A stretch of 64,000 nt of DNA from Palleniella muris (lineage in GTDB: Bacteria > Bacteroidota > Bacteroidia > Bacteroidales > Bacteroidaceae). Every line of letters begins with the position of its first letter. Within the stretch, counting starts at the first letter, position 1. The stretch spans positions 43,839 to 107,838 of the forward strand of contig NZ_SRZC01000012.1 in the NCBI RefSeq assembly GCF_004792655.1, given 5' to 3'. Position numbers and translations under genes: made by a program. Below the pieces are notes generated by a model. That model was not told the DNA's origin and ran no database searches. It saw only the letters and a program-made list of their open reading frames with translations. Of this stretch, positions 23,082 through 31,863 are shown in pieces.

Positions 23082-25301
23082 CTACCGCATAGAAAGCGCA
23101 ATTCTGTTACGTCTCAAATCCACGTCCAACACCCTGACCGTGACATGCTGGCGGAGGTGGACAACCTCGTTAGGGTCTTTTACAAACTTGTCTGCCAACT
23201 GCGAGATGTGCACCAATCCGTCCTGATGCACACCAACATCGACAAACACACCAAAGTTTGTGATGTTGGTCACTATGCCCGGCAGCGTCATGCCAACGGT
23301 AAGGTCGTCAGGCGTATGCACATTAGGATCAAACCGGAACTCTTCAATCTGCTCACGCGGGTCACGTCCGGGCTTCTCAAGCTCTTTCATAATGTCGGTG
23401 AGAGTCGGGAGTCCGACTTCTTCTGTCGTATATTTTTTTATGTCAATGAGTTGTCGCTTCTCCGGCGATTTTATCAGTTCCAAGACTGTGCATTCCCGGT
23501 CTTTAGCCATCTGCTCCACTATCTTGTAACGCTCAGGGTGCACCGCACTGTTGTCAAGCGGATTCCTTGCGTCAGGGATGCGCAAGAAGCCGGCACACTG
23601 CTCGAAAGCTGCCGGACCGAGGCGTGGCACTTTCTTCAGTTGCGCTCGTGAGCTAAACGCTCCGTTGGCGGTACGGTATTCCACGATGTTTTTCGCCAAA
23701 GAGGGACCAAGCCCGCTGACATAAGTTAGGAGATGTACACTGGCAGTATTCAGATTCACGCCTACCGAGTTAACGCAGCTTTCCACAGTTTGGTTGAGAC
23801 TGTTCTTCAGCTTTGTCTGGTCAACATCATGTTGGTATTGCCCTACACCAATGCTCTTCGGGTCTATCTTTACCAATTCCGCCAACGGATCCATAAGTCT
23901 GCGCCCGATAGACACAGCTCCTCTTACTGTGACATCCTCGTCAGGGAACTCATCGCGTGCTGTCTTCGATGCAGAATATACCGAAGCGCCATCCTCGCTG
24001 ACAACGAATATCTGCGGTTGGCACTCAAACTTTATGTCGCGAATGAACTCTTCTGTCTCACGACCGGCGGTGCCGTTGCCTATCGAGATTGCTTCTATCT
24101 TATAGCGTTTCACCATTTGCTGCACATTGCCCATCGCACGCAGACGGTCATTCTTTGGCGGATGAGGGAAGATTGCCTCATGGTGAAGCAGGTTGCCTTG
24201 CTCGTCAAGGCAGACCACCTTACAGCCGGTTCTGAATCCGGGGTCAACGCCCATCACCCTCTTCTGTCCTAACGGTGCTGACAGCAACAATTGGCGCAGA
24301 TTGGCAGTGAACACCTTTATCGCCTCATCGTCAGCCTGCTGCTTGCTAAGTGCGGCAAACTCTGTCTCTATCGAAGGGTTGAGCAGACGCTTGAAAGAAT
24401 CTTCGCACGCTTCTCTGATGAGTTTATTGCACGCCTCTTCACTGCCACGGTCACCAACAGAGACAGACATGGTCTTTACTGCGCCTCTGCCTGAGGCGTT
24501 AAACTTGTTTTTCAAAGCGTCAAGAGCGTTTGCAGAAATCCTGTTCTTGTTAGCAAACAAACGTTGCAGTTTGTCTATGCAACGCTCCTCGTCGGCACTA
24601 ATCGTCACACGCAGTATACCCTCCGCCTCACCACGTCGCATTGCCAACAGTCGATGAGAAGAGCATTTGCGCAGCGGTTCGGAAAAGTCAAAATAATCAG
24701 CATATTTCTGCGCCTCATCGCTGTCTTGCTTTGCCTTCACCACCTTTGAAGCAATAACGGCGTCACGTTGGTAAGACATGCGCACTCCCTGGCGGGCACG
24801 CTCATCCTCATTGATGTTTTCCGCGATAATGTCTTGTGCCCCTTGCAGTGCGTCCTTCACCGATGCGACATTCTCGTTAAGGAATTTCTTTGCCTCTCGC
24901 TCCGGGTCGCATCCTTGCTGCATGATGAGCGTTGCCAACGGCTCAAGTCCTTTCTCTCGCGCTATCTGCGCACGAGTGCGGCGTTTCGGCTTATATGGCA
25001 GATAGATGTCTTCCAACTCATTTGCATCCCAGCATCCATCAATGCGTTCTTGCAGTTCGGGAGTCATCTTCCCTTGCTCCGTGATAGTCTTGACGATAGT
25101 CTCTTTGCGCTTCGCCACATCCTTCAGCGTGGCATAAAGGTTGGCAATCTCTCCAATCTTCACTTCATCCAGTCCTCCTGTACGTTCTTTTCTATAACGT
25201 GAAATGAATGGGATTGTGCAACCTTCGTCCAATAGTTGCAGTGTATTGCTGACAGCGTTCTCGGAAAGCGTCAGCTTCTCCGCTATTTTTTTGCTAAACA
25301 T
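23082..25301 (-). CDS. tex: Tex family RNA-binding transcription accessory protein
   Basis: 739 residues, about the usual length. The Tex N-terminal helical domain is followed by a YqgF/RNase H-like domain (VMGVDPGFRTGCKVVCLDEQG), helix-hairpin-helix repeats (LLTYVSGLGPSLAKNIVEYR) and a C-terminal S1 RNA-binding domain (GIVTNITNFGVFVDVGVHQDGLVHISQ). Known to bind nucleic acids and affect transcription and toxin expression in some bacteria. The RNase H-like active-site acids cannot be confirmed without alignment. Confidence 0.96.
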   Translation of the reverse strand: MFSKKIAEKLTLSENAVSNTLQLLDEGCTIPFISRYRKERTGGLDEVKIGEIANLYATLKDVAKRKETIVKTITEQGKMTPELQERIDGCWDANELEDIYLPYKPKRRTRAQIAREKGLEPLATLIMQQGCDPEREAKKFLNENVASVKDALQGAQDIIAENINEDERARQGVRMSYQRDAVIASKVVKAKQDSDEAQKYADYFDFSEPLRKCSSHRLLAMRRGEAEGILRVTISADEERCIDKLQRLFANKNRISANALDALKNKFNASGRGAVKTMSVSVGDRGSEEACNKLIREACEDSFKRLLNPSIETEFAALSKQQADDEAIKVFTANLRQLLLSAPLGQKRVMGVDPGFRTGCKVVCLDEQGNLLHHEAIFPHPPKNDRLRAMGNVQQMVKRYKIEAISIGNGTAGRETEEFIRDIKFECQPQIFVVSEDGASVYSASKTARDEFPDEDVTVRGAVSIGRRLMDPLAELVKIDPKSIGVGQYQHDVDQTKLKNSLNQTVESCVNSVGVNLNTASVHLLTYVSGLGPSLAKNIVEYRTANGAFSSRAQLKKVPRLGPAAFEQCAGFLRIPDARNPLDNSAVHPERYKIVEQMAKDRECTVLELIKSPEKRQLIDIKKYTTEEVGLPTLTDIMKELEKPGRDPREQIEEFRFDPNVHTPDDLTVGMTLPGIVTNITNFGVFVDVGVHQDGLVHISQLADKFVKDPNEVVHLRQHVTVRVLDVDLRRNRIALSMR

Positions 25302-25338
25302 ACTTTAGATTTGATATAATCATTTTAGGAATAAACAT

Positions 25339-25935
25339 TCAACCGAGTATTTGAGAAGTAGCGGTAACAATTTGGCAACCGTGTGATTCATTATATAACA
25401 AATGCCGCCTCTCTTTAACATGTTCTTTGATTATCGAAACGGTTTTTTCAATGGAACAATCTGTAGTGTTTATGACAATTGACTCATAATCACCGAGATT
25501 AACAAACTGTTTCCACATTGTTTCAACTAACTCTATATTGGTGTCTCTATTTAATTTGGTCCGTTCAATGGCACGTTTCATAGTTTCTTCTTTGTCCGCT
25601 CTCAATATGATGTAGTGAATTTCATACCCTTCTTGTATAGCTTCTTTCCAAGGAGTTAAGAACCAAGGACCTACAATACCATCAACAATCACATCATATC
25701 CACTGCGGGCATAACGTTTGGCAGCTTCCAAGAAAGCTTCGACAACAACAATATTCTGTTCCTGAGATTCGGGCAAATGGGGCGGTATTGCCCCTTTACT
25801 CAAGTAGTGGTAAAAATCATCTGTATGCATGTGCACAGACCTTGCAAAATCAGATTCTTTTGCGATAATTGTTGCTATCGTAGTTTTTCCTGTTCCCGGA
25901 GAACCGGTAATTATAATAATTCTACCTCGGTACAT
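25339..25935 (-). CDS. P-loop kinase (AAA-family, zeta-toxin/CPT-like size)
   Basis: 198 residues. Walker A GSPGTGKTT (residues 11-19). The adenylate-kinase-like fold continues with HTDDFYHYLSKG, VIVDGIVGPWF and ADKEETMKRAIERTKLNRD. It resembles nucleoside- or antibiotic-phosphotransferase-like small kinases; the substrate is unknown. It lies 9 nt downstream of the chimeric GrpB fragment in the same direction. Confidence 0.82.
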   Translation of the reverse strand: MYRGRIIIITGSPGTGKTTIATIIAKESDFARSVHMHTDDFYHYLSKGAIPPHLPESQEQNIVVVEAFLEAAKRYARSGYDVIVDGIVGPWFLTPWKEAIQEGYEIHYIILRADKEETMKRAIERTKLNRDTNIELVETMWKQFVNLGDYESIVINTTDCSIEKTVSIIKEHVKERRHLLYNESHGCQIVTATSQILG

Positions 25936-25944
25936 GTCAATATG

Positions 25945-26202
25945 TTATTTTTGAAACTGTTTTATACCTTCCGGATTTCCACTGCACAATACATCCATAT
26001 TGTCAAAAATCTTTTCGGGACTCCAATTCCACCATTTCAGTCGTAATATCGGTTTGGCGGCAAGTCCGGGTACAGCAGTACTTCCGATATGATAAAGTGC
26101 TTTACAATTATTGCTCAATATCTTTCGGATTCGTTTTGCTTCTTCTTCGAAAAGGTCAGGCCAAGCAGGATTATAATCTGTTACTGTAATATGTTGTGGC
26201 AT
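25945..26202 (-). pseudogene. Chimeric remnant: GrpB N-terminus fused to CatB/Vat-like acetyltransferase C-terminus
   Basis: 85 residues. Residues 1-52 match the start of GrpB (UPF0157) proteins (DYNPAWPDLFEEEAKRI, HIGSTAVPGLAAKPI). The remainder (LKWWNWSPEKIFDNMDVLCSG) is unlike GrpB and matches the C-terminal tail typical of CatB/Vat hexapeptide xenobiotic acetyltransferases. Full GrpB is about 170 residues. The simplest reading is an in-frame deletion that removed the rest of grpB and most of an acetyltransferase gene. The product is probably non-functional. Confidence 0.65.
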
Positions 26203-26264
26203 ATTTTACTTGAGTTGTTCAATACAATGACATGCAAAATGACGAAATCGACTGCAAAATTACA

Positions 26265-26315
26265 AAAAAGCCGTGATATTCCATCCTATTTAGAACGGTT
26301 TATTACGGCTTTTTA
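26265..26315. terminator. Terminator between glnA and the GrpB remnant
   Basis: AAAGCCGTGATA (26267-26278) pairs with TATTACGGCTTT (26301-26312), with one mismatch; A/T tracts on both sides. Confidence 0.75.
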
Positions 26316-26355
26316 TTGAATTAAAGTAATTATTTCTATTAGACATAGAATAACA

Positions 26356-27858
26356 TTATCCGCAGTGGAAATGTTCTTTCACAAGCTGCAGCATCTTCTC
26401 CTTGTCCCCTTCGATGTCACGACGCAATGTGCTGTCCTCGTACGAACGCAGCTTCTTTATTATGCCGTCAATCATGGCAGTGGAGAACACGTTGTGTTTC
26501 TCGAACACAGCACGCTGGCTTTCCAGGCAGTCGGCACTGGCAGCGCAGGAGTCAGGCAGCTGCGCCAGTTGCGCTAATTTATCGGCATTCTCAGCGTTGT
26601 GTATGTTCACGTTCACATAAGTCTTTTCAGCCACCTCCAATGCGTTGTCCAACTCGAATCCCAACCGGCAAGCCACACACAGACCTGCTATCAGTTGGTA
26701 GATGTCTGCCGAACCGTCCGGCGAGCGCATTTCCACAGTCTGTTTCTGTGCAGTGTCGATGTCTGACGGAGTCTCAAGTGGATTGGCTATGGCGCACATG
26801 TCTGTCTTAGCAGTCCATCCTAACGGCACACGCACCAACACACTTCGGTTTCTGTCGCCCCAGCAGATGTTGGTCGGTGCTTCCTGATGAGGGACAAGGC
26901 GGAAGTATGATGTCGGATTGGTATTGCCGAAGGCAGTGATTGACGGAGCCACCTGCATAATGCCGGCTATTGCCGTGCGTGCGATGTCTGACAACTTTCC
27001 GTCGGCAAGCATCATGTTCTTGCCGTCCTTCACTATACGCATGTGGATATGCAGACCAGAGCCCGCCTTGCCTGCCGTAATCTTTGGCGCGAAAGTTATG
27101 TCTAGTCCTTCCTGATGGGCAAGATTGCGGATTATCCATTTCGCAAGCATTAATTGGTCGGCAGCCTTCTGTGCAGGGATTGGCAGGAACTCAATCTCGT
27201 TTTGTTCAAATATCTTTCCGTCGAGCGTGAAGTTGCCCACTTCCAAATGCCCGTACTTTATCTGACCGCCCGCTTGTGCTATGTATGCCATGCACAAAGT
27301 GCGGAAATCGTTGAATTTCGCGTATGGTCCGGACTCGTGGTAACCATGCTGGTCGGTGGCAGGGAACATCTCTTCGTCATCGGCAATGACATAGTATTCC
27401 AGTTCACCCATGGCATGGAACTCCATGCCGGTCACGTCGGTGAACGCCTTGCATGCCTTCGCCAATGTGTTCTCAGGCGATGACTCAAGCGGTTCGCCGT
27501 CTTTGTTGAAGAACGAGCAGAGCATCGAGAGTGTGGGGATTTCCGCAAATGGGTCGAGGAATGCGGTGCGGAAGCGCGGAATGACATACAAATCCGAGCT
27601 GCTTGCCTCTATGAATGGGAAAAGGCTTGAGCCGTCGACACGTTCTCCGCATGTCAGTATCTGCTCCAGATACGCCATGCTGTTGATGACAAAATTCAAG
27701 GTTTTCAGCCTGCCATCACCTGCAGGATACATGAAATTCACCATCTTTATGCCATTCTCTTCAATGTACTTGACGATGTCTTTCTTGGTAAACTCCTCTG
27801 CGGGCTTGCCTATTGCTGCCACCATGGGGTTAGGGCATAGTTCTAAATTCTTGTTCAT
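26356..27858 (-). CDS. glnA: Glutamine synthetase
   Basis: ATP-dependent synthesis of glutamine from glutamate and ammonia. 500 residues, in the type I size range. Conserved elements: GELEYY (metal-binding Glu), the AGSGLHIHM loop (ATP/glutamate site), NPTSYFRLVPHQEAPTNICW (glutamate-binding NPxxxxRL) and NRSVLVRVP. The Tyr adenylylation site of proteobacterial GlnA is not evident. Two possible promoter boxes lie upstream (27956-27963 and 28030-28037, both CAAAGGTA on +). Confidence 0.95.
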   Translation of the reverse strand: MNKNLELCPNPMVAAIGKPAEEFTKKDIVKYIEENGIKMVNFMYPAGDGRLKTLNFVINSMAYLEQILTCGERVDGSSLFPFIEASSSDLYVIPRFRTAFLDPFAEIPTLSMLCSFFNKDGEPLESSPENTLAKACKAFTDVTGMEFHAMGELEYYVIADDEEMFPATDQHGYHESGPYAKFNDFRTLCMAYIAQAGGQIKYGHLEVGNFTLDGKIFEQNEIEFLPIPAQKAADQLMLAKWIIRNLAHQEGLDITFAPKITAGKAGSGLHIHMRIVKDGKNMMLADGKLSDIARTAIAGIMQVAPSITAFGNTNPTSYFRLVPHQEAPTNICWGDRNRSVLVRVPLGWTAKTDMCAIANPLETPSDIDTAQKQTVEMRSPDGSADIYQLIAGLCVACRLGFELDNALEVAEKTYVNVNIHNAENADKLAQLAQLPDSCAASADCLESQRAVFEKHNVFSTAMIDGIIKKLRSYEDSTLRRDIEGDKEKMLQLVKEHFHCG

Positions 27859-27955
27859 AGTGTTTGATAGTTATCGGTTTTTAGATTAATGTATGATAAA
27901 GTTCGTCAACATCCATGAGTTGCCTGTCATTATAAACAGCATCCTCATGACATGG

Positions 27956-28037
27956 CAAAGGTAATGCAAATTGAGAGCAGAAACATCAAGTTTGCTTGAA
28001 TGTTATGCCGAGATGCAGCTTCCCTTATACAAAGGTA
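27956..28037 (-). promoter_or_regulatory. Two candidate glnA promoter boxes
   Basis: The minus strand reads TACCTTTG at 27956-27963 and again at 28030-28037. The nearer has a CTTG about 22 nt upstream (27986-27989). The rest of the 27859-28201 gap holds a partial dispersed repeat (28088-28106). Confidence 0.55.
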
Positions 28038-28201
28038 ATAATAAATTCTGAGAAACCCACACCTTTTTGTCGTTTTTTTTCAATAATCCTAAATTGGTCA
28101 TTAGAATTTATGAATGTGTGATAAACCTCCACAAATAGCTACATATACAACGCTAAAGGTGTAGTAGAGAGTAAAGCAACTCTACAGAAGATACACATAA
28201 A

Positions 28202-29250
28202 TACGCGAGTTCGGGATAAGAAAGTCCCCGAAAAAGTTGGTAATCCCGCAAATATCTTGTATATTTGTAAGTGAAAATCAATAACATACTAAAAACATAA
28301 GCGATGATTACCACTTGCAAAGTTACTGAAATTTTCTGTATTATCGACGAGTTTTCCAAGAAATTGCATGCAGAACTTGAAAAAAACATGTATTTGCGCC
28401 TTTCTGACATGGACGGGCGCAAGCGCAGGAAGTGTGAATGCATGATGTCTGAGAGCGAGATAATGACAATCCTTGTATGCTACCATTTCGGAACATTCGC
28501 CAATTTCAAGCACTACTACATGCTCTTCATCAAGGGGCATCTTGCCAAGGATTTCCCTTCCGCCGTATCCTACAACCGCTTCGTGGAACTCATGCCGCGC
28601 GTCTTCTTCCCTCTTATGCTTTTCATGAGGCTGCAGGCTTTCGGCAAGTGCTCCGGGATAACGTTCGTTGACAGCACGATGATTCCGGTGTGCCATAACG
28701 TGAGGCACTGTTTCAACAAGGTGTTCGAAGGTCTTGCCACGGATGGAAAGGGGACCATGGGGTGGTGCCACGGATTCAAGCTGCATCTTATGTGCAACGA
28801 TAGAGGTGAGGTCATAACGTTCTGTCTTACAGGTGCTAACGTTGATGACAGGGACGACAGGGTATGGAGCGTGTTCACAAAGGAACTTTATGGGAAGGTC
28901 TTTGCCGACAGGGGGTATATCAAGAAGGAACTCTTCGAAACTCTCTTCAGCAACGGGATACACCTTGTCCATGGTCTGAAGGCGAACATGAAGAACAAGC
29001 TCATGCCAATGTATGACAAGATAATGCTGAGGAAGAGGTATGTCATCGAATGCATCAATGACCTGCTGAAGAACAAGGCGGAGATTGTACATTCAAGGCA
29101 CAGGTCTGTGCACAACTTCATAATGAACATCTGCTCCGCACTGACTGCATACTGCTTCTTTGACAACAAGCCAGAGGCTATGCCCGTGCATGTGGAGAAA
29201 TCAAGGCAGATGGAGCTATTTTAAATGATTGCTTATCCCGAACTCGCGTA
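28202..29250 (+). mobile_element. IS982-family insertion sequence
   Basis: 1,049 bp. Perfect 19-bp terminal inverted repeats: TACGCGAGTTCGGGATAAG at 28202-28220 and its complement at 29232-29250. One transposase gene. The two flanks show no matching target duplication (CACATAAA on the left, GGATATGA on the right), so a deletion or rearrangement followed insertion. Confidence 0.95.
28304..29224 (+). CDS. IS982-family transposase
   Basis: 306 residues, full length for the family. DDE catalytic triad: D123 (FVDST), D202 (ADRGY) and E249 (YVIEC). An N-terminal DNA-binding region precedes it. A TATATTTG box at 28260-28267 is the likely promoter. The reading frame is intact and the ends are perfect, so the copy may be active. 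Confidence 0.95.
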   Translation: MITTCKVTEIFCIIDEFSKKLHAELEKNMYLRLSDMDGRKRRKCECMMSESEIMTILVCYHFGTFANFKHYYMLFIKGHLAKDFPSAVSYNRFVELMPRVFFPLMLFMRLQAFGKCSGITFVDSTMIPVCHNVRHCFNKVFEGLATDGKGTMGWCHGFKLHLMCNDRGEVITFCLTGANVDDRDDRVWSVFTKELYGKVFADRGYIKKELFETLFSNGIHLVHGLKANMKNKLMPMYDKIMLRKRYVIECINDLLKNKAEIVHSRHRSVHNFIMNICSALTAYCFFDNKPEAMPVHVEKSRQMELF

Positions 29251-30265
29251 GGATATGATTCGTGAGGCTCCTTGATATTTTCGGCGGTTATCTGTGGCGG
29301 GAACGTGCCGGGACTTGCTATTTCTATGCGGTCATCATAGATGGCAAGACTGATGGTCAGATTATATCTCTCCCAATGACGGTGGCAAAGGGCATTGATA
29401 AGAGCCTCCCTTAACGCATGATAAGGCACTTCAAGATGTTCCTCTCGTTCAAGACTATGGTTTGTAATCCTGCCACTGAGAGAAAGATGCTTGAAACAGA
29501 ATGCAACTCCGGCATCCAGAAGTTTGAAGAAATTTCCTTCGGCTCTTTGGTTGTCACGGAACATGTTTTTATTCGTACCCACAAACCGCGCCATCCTCAA
29601 AGTGAACTGTGGATACTCATCAATGTTGTTGGAAAAGAGCAATACTGCTCCATTTGTCGGTACTCCATTCTTAAGCAATTTCCATTTTGAAAGAATATCT
29701 CCAGTCGGTTCATACAATGCCGACTCAGGAATACGTCCACCATCAATACCTCGGCGGATACAATTACGAATCAAACTCTCGTCAAGGTCTGCCAACGTCA
29801 CACCATCAGCCGCCAATCGTTCCCATGCATACATCTGTGGTTGGTGAGCACGGATGCGCTCATCGTACATATCCTGTGGCATAACCTTCGTTGTGCTTTC
29901 AACTTTATAATACGGACATCCGTGAAATGTATGCGGACGCTCTCCCCATACCCAACCGTCAAAATGCATAGCAATGATTTGGTAGCCCGGACGCTCCGGC
30001 ACATCAACATATGCCACTCGCACATCTACCGCAGGTCCAGACCAGCCAACGCCTGAGCAATCTCCTGCTGTGTCTTGTCTGTCACTTCTTGCCCGATTAT
30101 CTTTAGAGACTTCGGTGCTACGCCAAAAATCAGCCAACCACCTTCGGTGTTCAAGAATGCACATGCCGAGTGCATACCGTCTTTCAGTTCCCCGGTAGTC
30201 TTCTTCAGTTCCAGAGTCCGCGACTCATCGGCTGATACAAGGTTCTTTATATCTTCTATTGTCAT
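29251..30265 (-). pseudogene. AlbA_2-type ATP-binding regulator, frameshifted and truncated by IS982
   Basis: The N-terminal part from the ATG at 30265 (MTIEDIKNLVSADESRTLELKKT...) is an AlbA_2 (schlafen-like) domain. The frame is lost near 30043: the expected LEPAVDV becomes LDLR-stop, consistent with loss of one base. The rest continues in another frame with the usual LREALINALCHRHW and DDRIEIASPGTFP motifs. It stops at IS982 (HESYP, then IS sequence). The missing 3' end is not found on the other side of the element. Members of this family are putative transcriptional regulators. Confidence 0.85.
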
Positions 30266-30485
30266 ATTATTGTCATAGCGATCTAAAAAACAAACCTTAT
30301 AGGCATAAAATTCAGCCAATTTGTTTTCATCTTTTCCATTTGCCTATTTGTATCAAACACGCCTCAATAGAATTCAATTACAAGGTGGGGTGAGCCACGC
30401 CTCGATTTAAAACGGAGTATTAACAAAATAGCATTACCGATTATCAATCAGTTACAATTTGGCTATATGGAAATGGAGCCTAATA

Positions 30486-30495
30486 GGGGGGGGGG
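30486..30495. repeat. 10-G tract 3' of the acetyltransferase gene
   Basis: Ten G residues begin 11 nt after the minus-strand gene stop (30506). No reading frame uses it. Confidence 0.8.
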
Positions 30496-30505
30496 CACCG
30501 CCTGT

Positions 30506-31639
30506 CTACAGTTTCTTGCAGAAGAAGCGGCGACGCTTAGGGAATTCCGGATTGAGAATCTCCCATTGGTTGAGGTTCTTCATATTTGTCTCCAACTGTG
30601 GAGCAGTCTCTGCGTATTTGAACCCTGCCTTCTGGTAGATAGGGATAAGGTCATAGAAGAAGAGCGCATTAACACCCTTGCCCTGATATTCCGGCTGCAC
30701 GGCGATGAGAAGCATCTCAACTGTGTCCTCCATCTTGAATTTCAGTGCCTTGAGCAAATGGAACCAGCCGAACGGGAATATCCTGCCTTTCGCCTTCTGC
30801 ACGGCACGCGACATGGAATTCATCGTTATGGCTACACCGATAAGGTTCTTTTCGCTGTCATGAACCAAGGTCACGAACTTCAGGTCTATAAGCCCGAAAT
30901 AAGTCTTTATGTAGCTGTCTATCTGCTTCTGTGAGAGATGCGAGAAGCCGAACAGCGGTGCATAGGCAGCATTGAGGAGGTCAAAGATTTTCTGTCCGTA
31001 GCCCTGGCGGAACACCATGTCGGCGGTCAGTTTGTCAATACTGAGGTTGTAGCGGCGCATAATCATCTCCCCCCCACGCTTGAACTTCTCCGGCATCTCG
31101 TCAGGCACGGCGACGCGCACCTGCACGCTGTCGATTTCCTTGGCATAACCGTGAGTCTCCATGTGGGTGACATAGTACGGATAATTGTAAATCGTGGCGA
31201 CAGAACCGAGCTTGTCAAAGCCCTCTATGAGCATGCCCTCCTTGTCAAAGTCAGTGAAGAGCATCGGTCCCTGGCAAGAGGTCATGCCGCGCTCCCTGCC
31301 CCACTCCTCCACGGTACGGAGAAGTGCTGCTGACACCTCCATGTCGTCTATGAAATCAATGTAGCCGAAACGGACATTCCTTGTGTTCCAAGTCTCGTTG
31401 GCACGGTGGTTTATCACCGCCGCGACGCGTCCGACGACCTTTCCGTCCTTTTTTGCGAGGAAGAGGTCCGCCTCACAGAACTCGTATGCGGCATTCTTCT
31501 TCGGGTCAAACGTGTCAAGGACGTCAAACTCCAAGTCTGGGACAGCGTACTCGTTGCCCTTGTAAAGCTCGTTTCCGAAATGCGCAAACGCTTTCCGTTC
31601 TTTCTTTGTGGTTACTCTTATTATGTCGATATTGCTCAT
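30506..31639 (-). CDS. GNAT-fold N-acetyltransferase-like protein
   Basis: 377 residues from the ATG at 31639 (MSNIDIIRV); a longer start at 31684 is less likely. Two regions resemble the GNAT fold: the N-terminal part (DLFLAKKDGKVVGRVAAVIN) and the C-terminal part with an acetyl-CoA loop-like QPEYQGKGVNALFF. Related Bacteroidetes proteins are annotated only as acetyltransferase-like. The substrate is unknown. A 7-G run in frame encodes Arg-Gly-Gly. Confidence 0.75.
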   Translation of the reverse strand: MSNIDIIRVTTKKERKAFAHFGNELYKGNEYAVPDLEFDVLDTFDPKKNAAYEFCEADLFLAKKDGKVVGRVAAVINHRANETWNTRNVRFGYIDFIDDMEVSAALLRTVEEWGRERGMTSCQGPMLFTDFDKEGMLIEGFDKLGSVATIYNYPYYVTHMETHGYAKEIDSVQVRVAVPDEMPEKFKRGGEMIMRRYNLSIDKLTADMVFRQGYGQKIFDLLNAAYAPLFGFSHLSQKQIDSYIKTYFGLIDLKFVTLVHDSEKNLIGVAITMNSMSRAVQKAKGRIFPFGWFHLLKALKFKMEDTVEMLLIAVQPEYQGKGVNALFFYDLIPIYQKAGFKYAETAPQLETNMKNLNQWEILNPEFPKRRRFFCKKL

Positions 31640-31772
31640 GATCCGATAAACAAAATATGTCACACTGCAACCGCCGCATTCCATTTGTCAATGGAAACAC
31701 CTGCATGCTGCATGTCATTTATGTATGCAAAATTACAAAAAAAGTCTGTAACCTCAAAAATATGTCAAATAA

Positions 31773-31804
31773 TTTTGCCATTTCCTTAATAATGATTAAC
31801 TTTG
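31773..31804 (+). promoter_or_regulatory. Promoter of the parC operon
   Basis: TTTTG (31773-31777), 19 nt, TAACTTTG (31797-31804). Confidence 0.75.
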
Positions 31805-31863
31805 CATAGGAGCATTTTATCGGCTCTTTTTTGCATAAAAACCACAGAAACCTACCATTCTCC

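Noticed and set aside
30467..30934. Plus-strand open frame over the end of the GNAT-like gene
   Set aside because: Antisense shadow of the minus-strand gene and contains the 10-G run.
31069..31075. 7-C run in the GNAT-like gene as a phase-variation tract
   Set aside because: Seven bases, in frame, encodes Arg-Gly-Gly in a full-length gene. Too short to claim without data.
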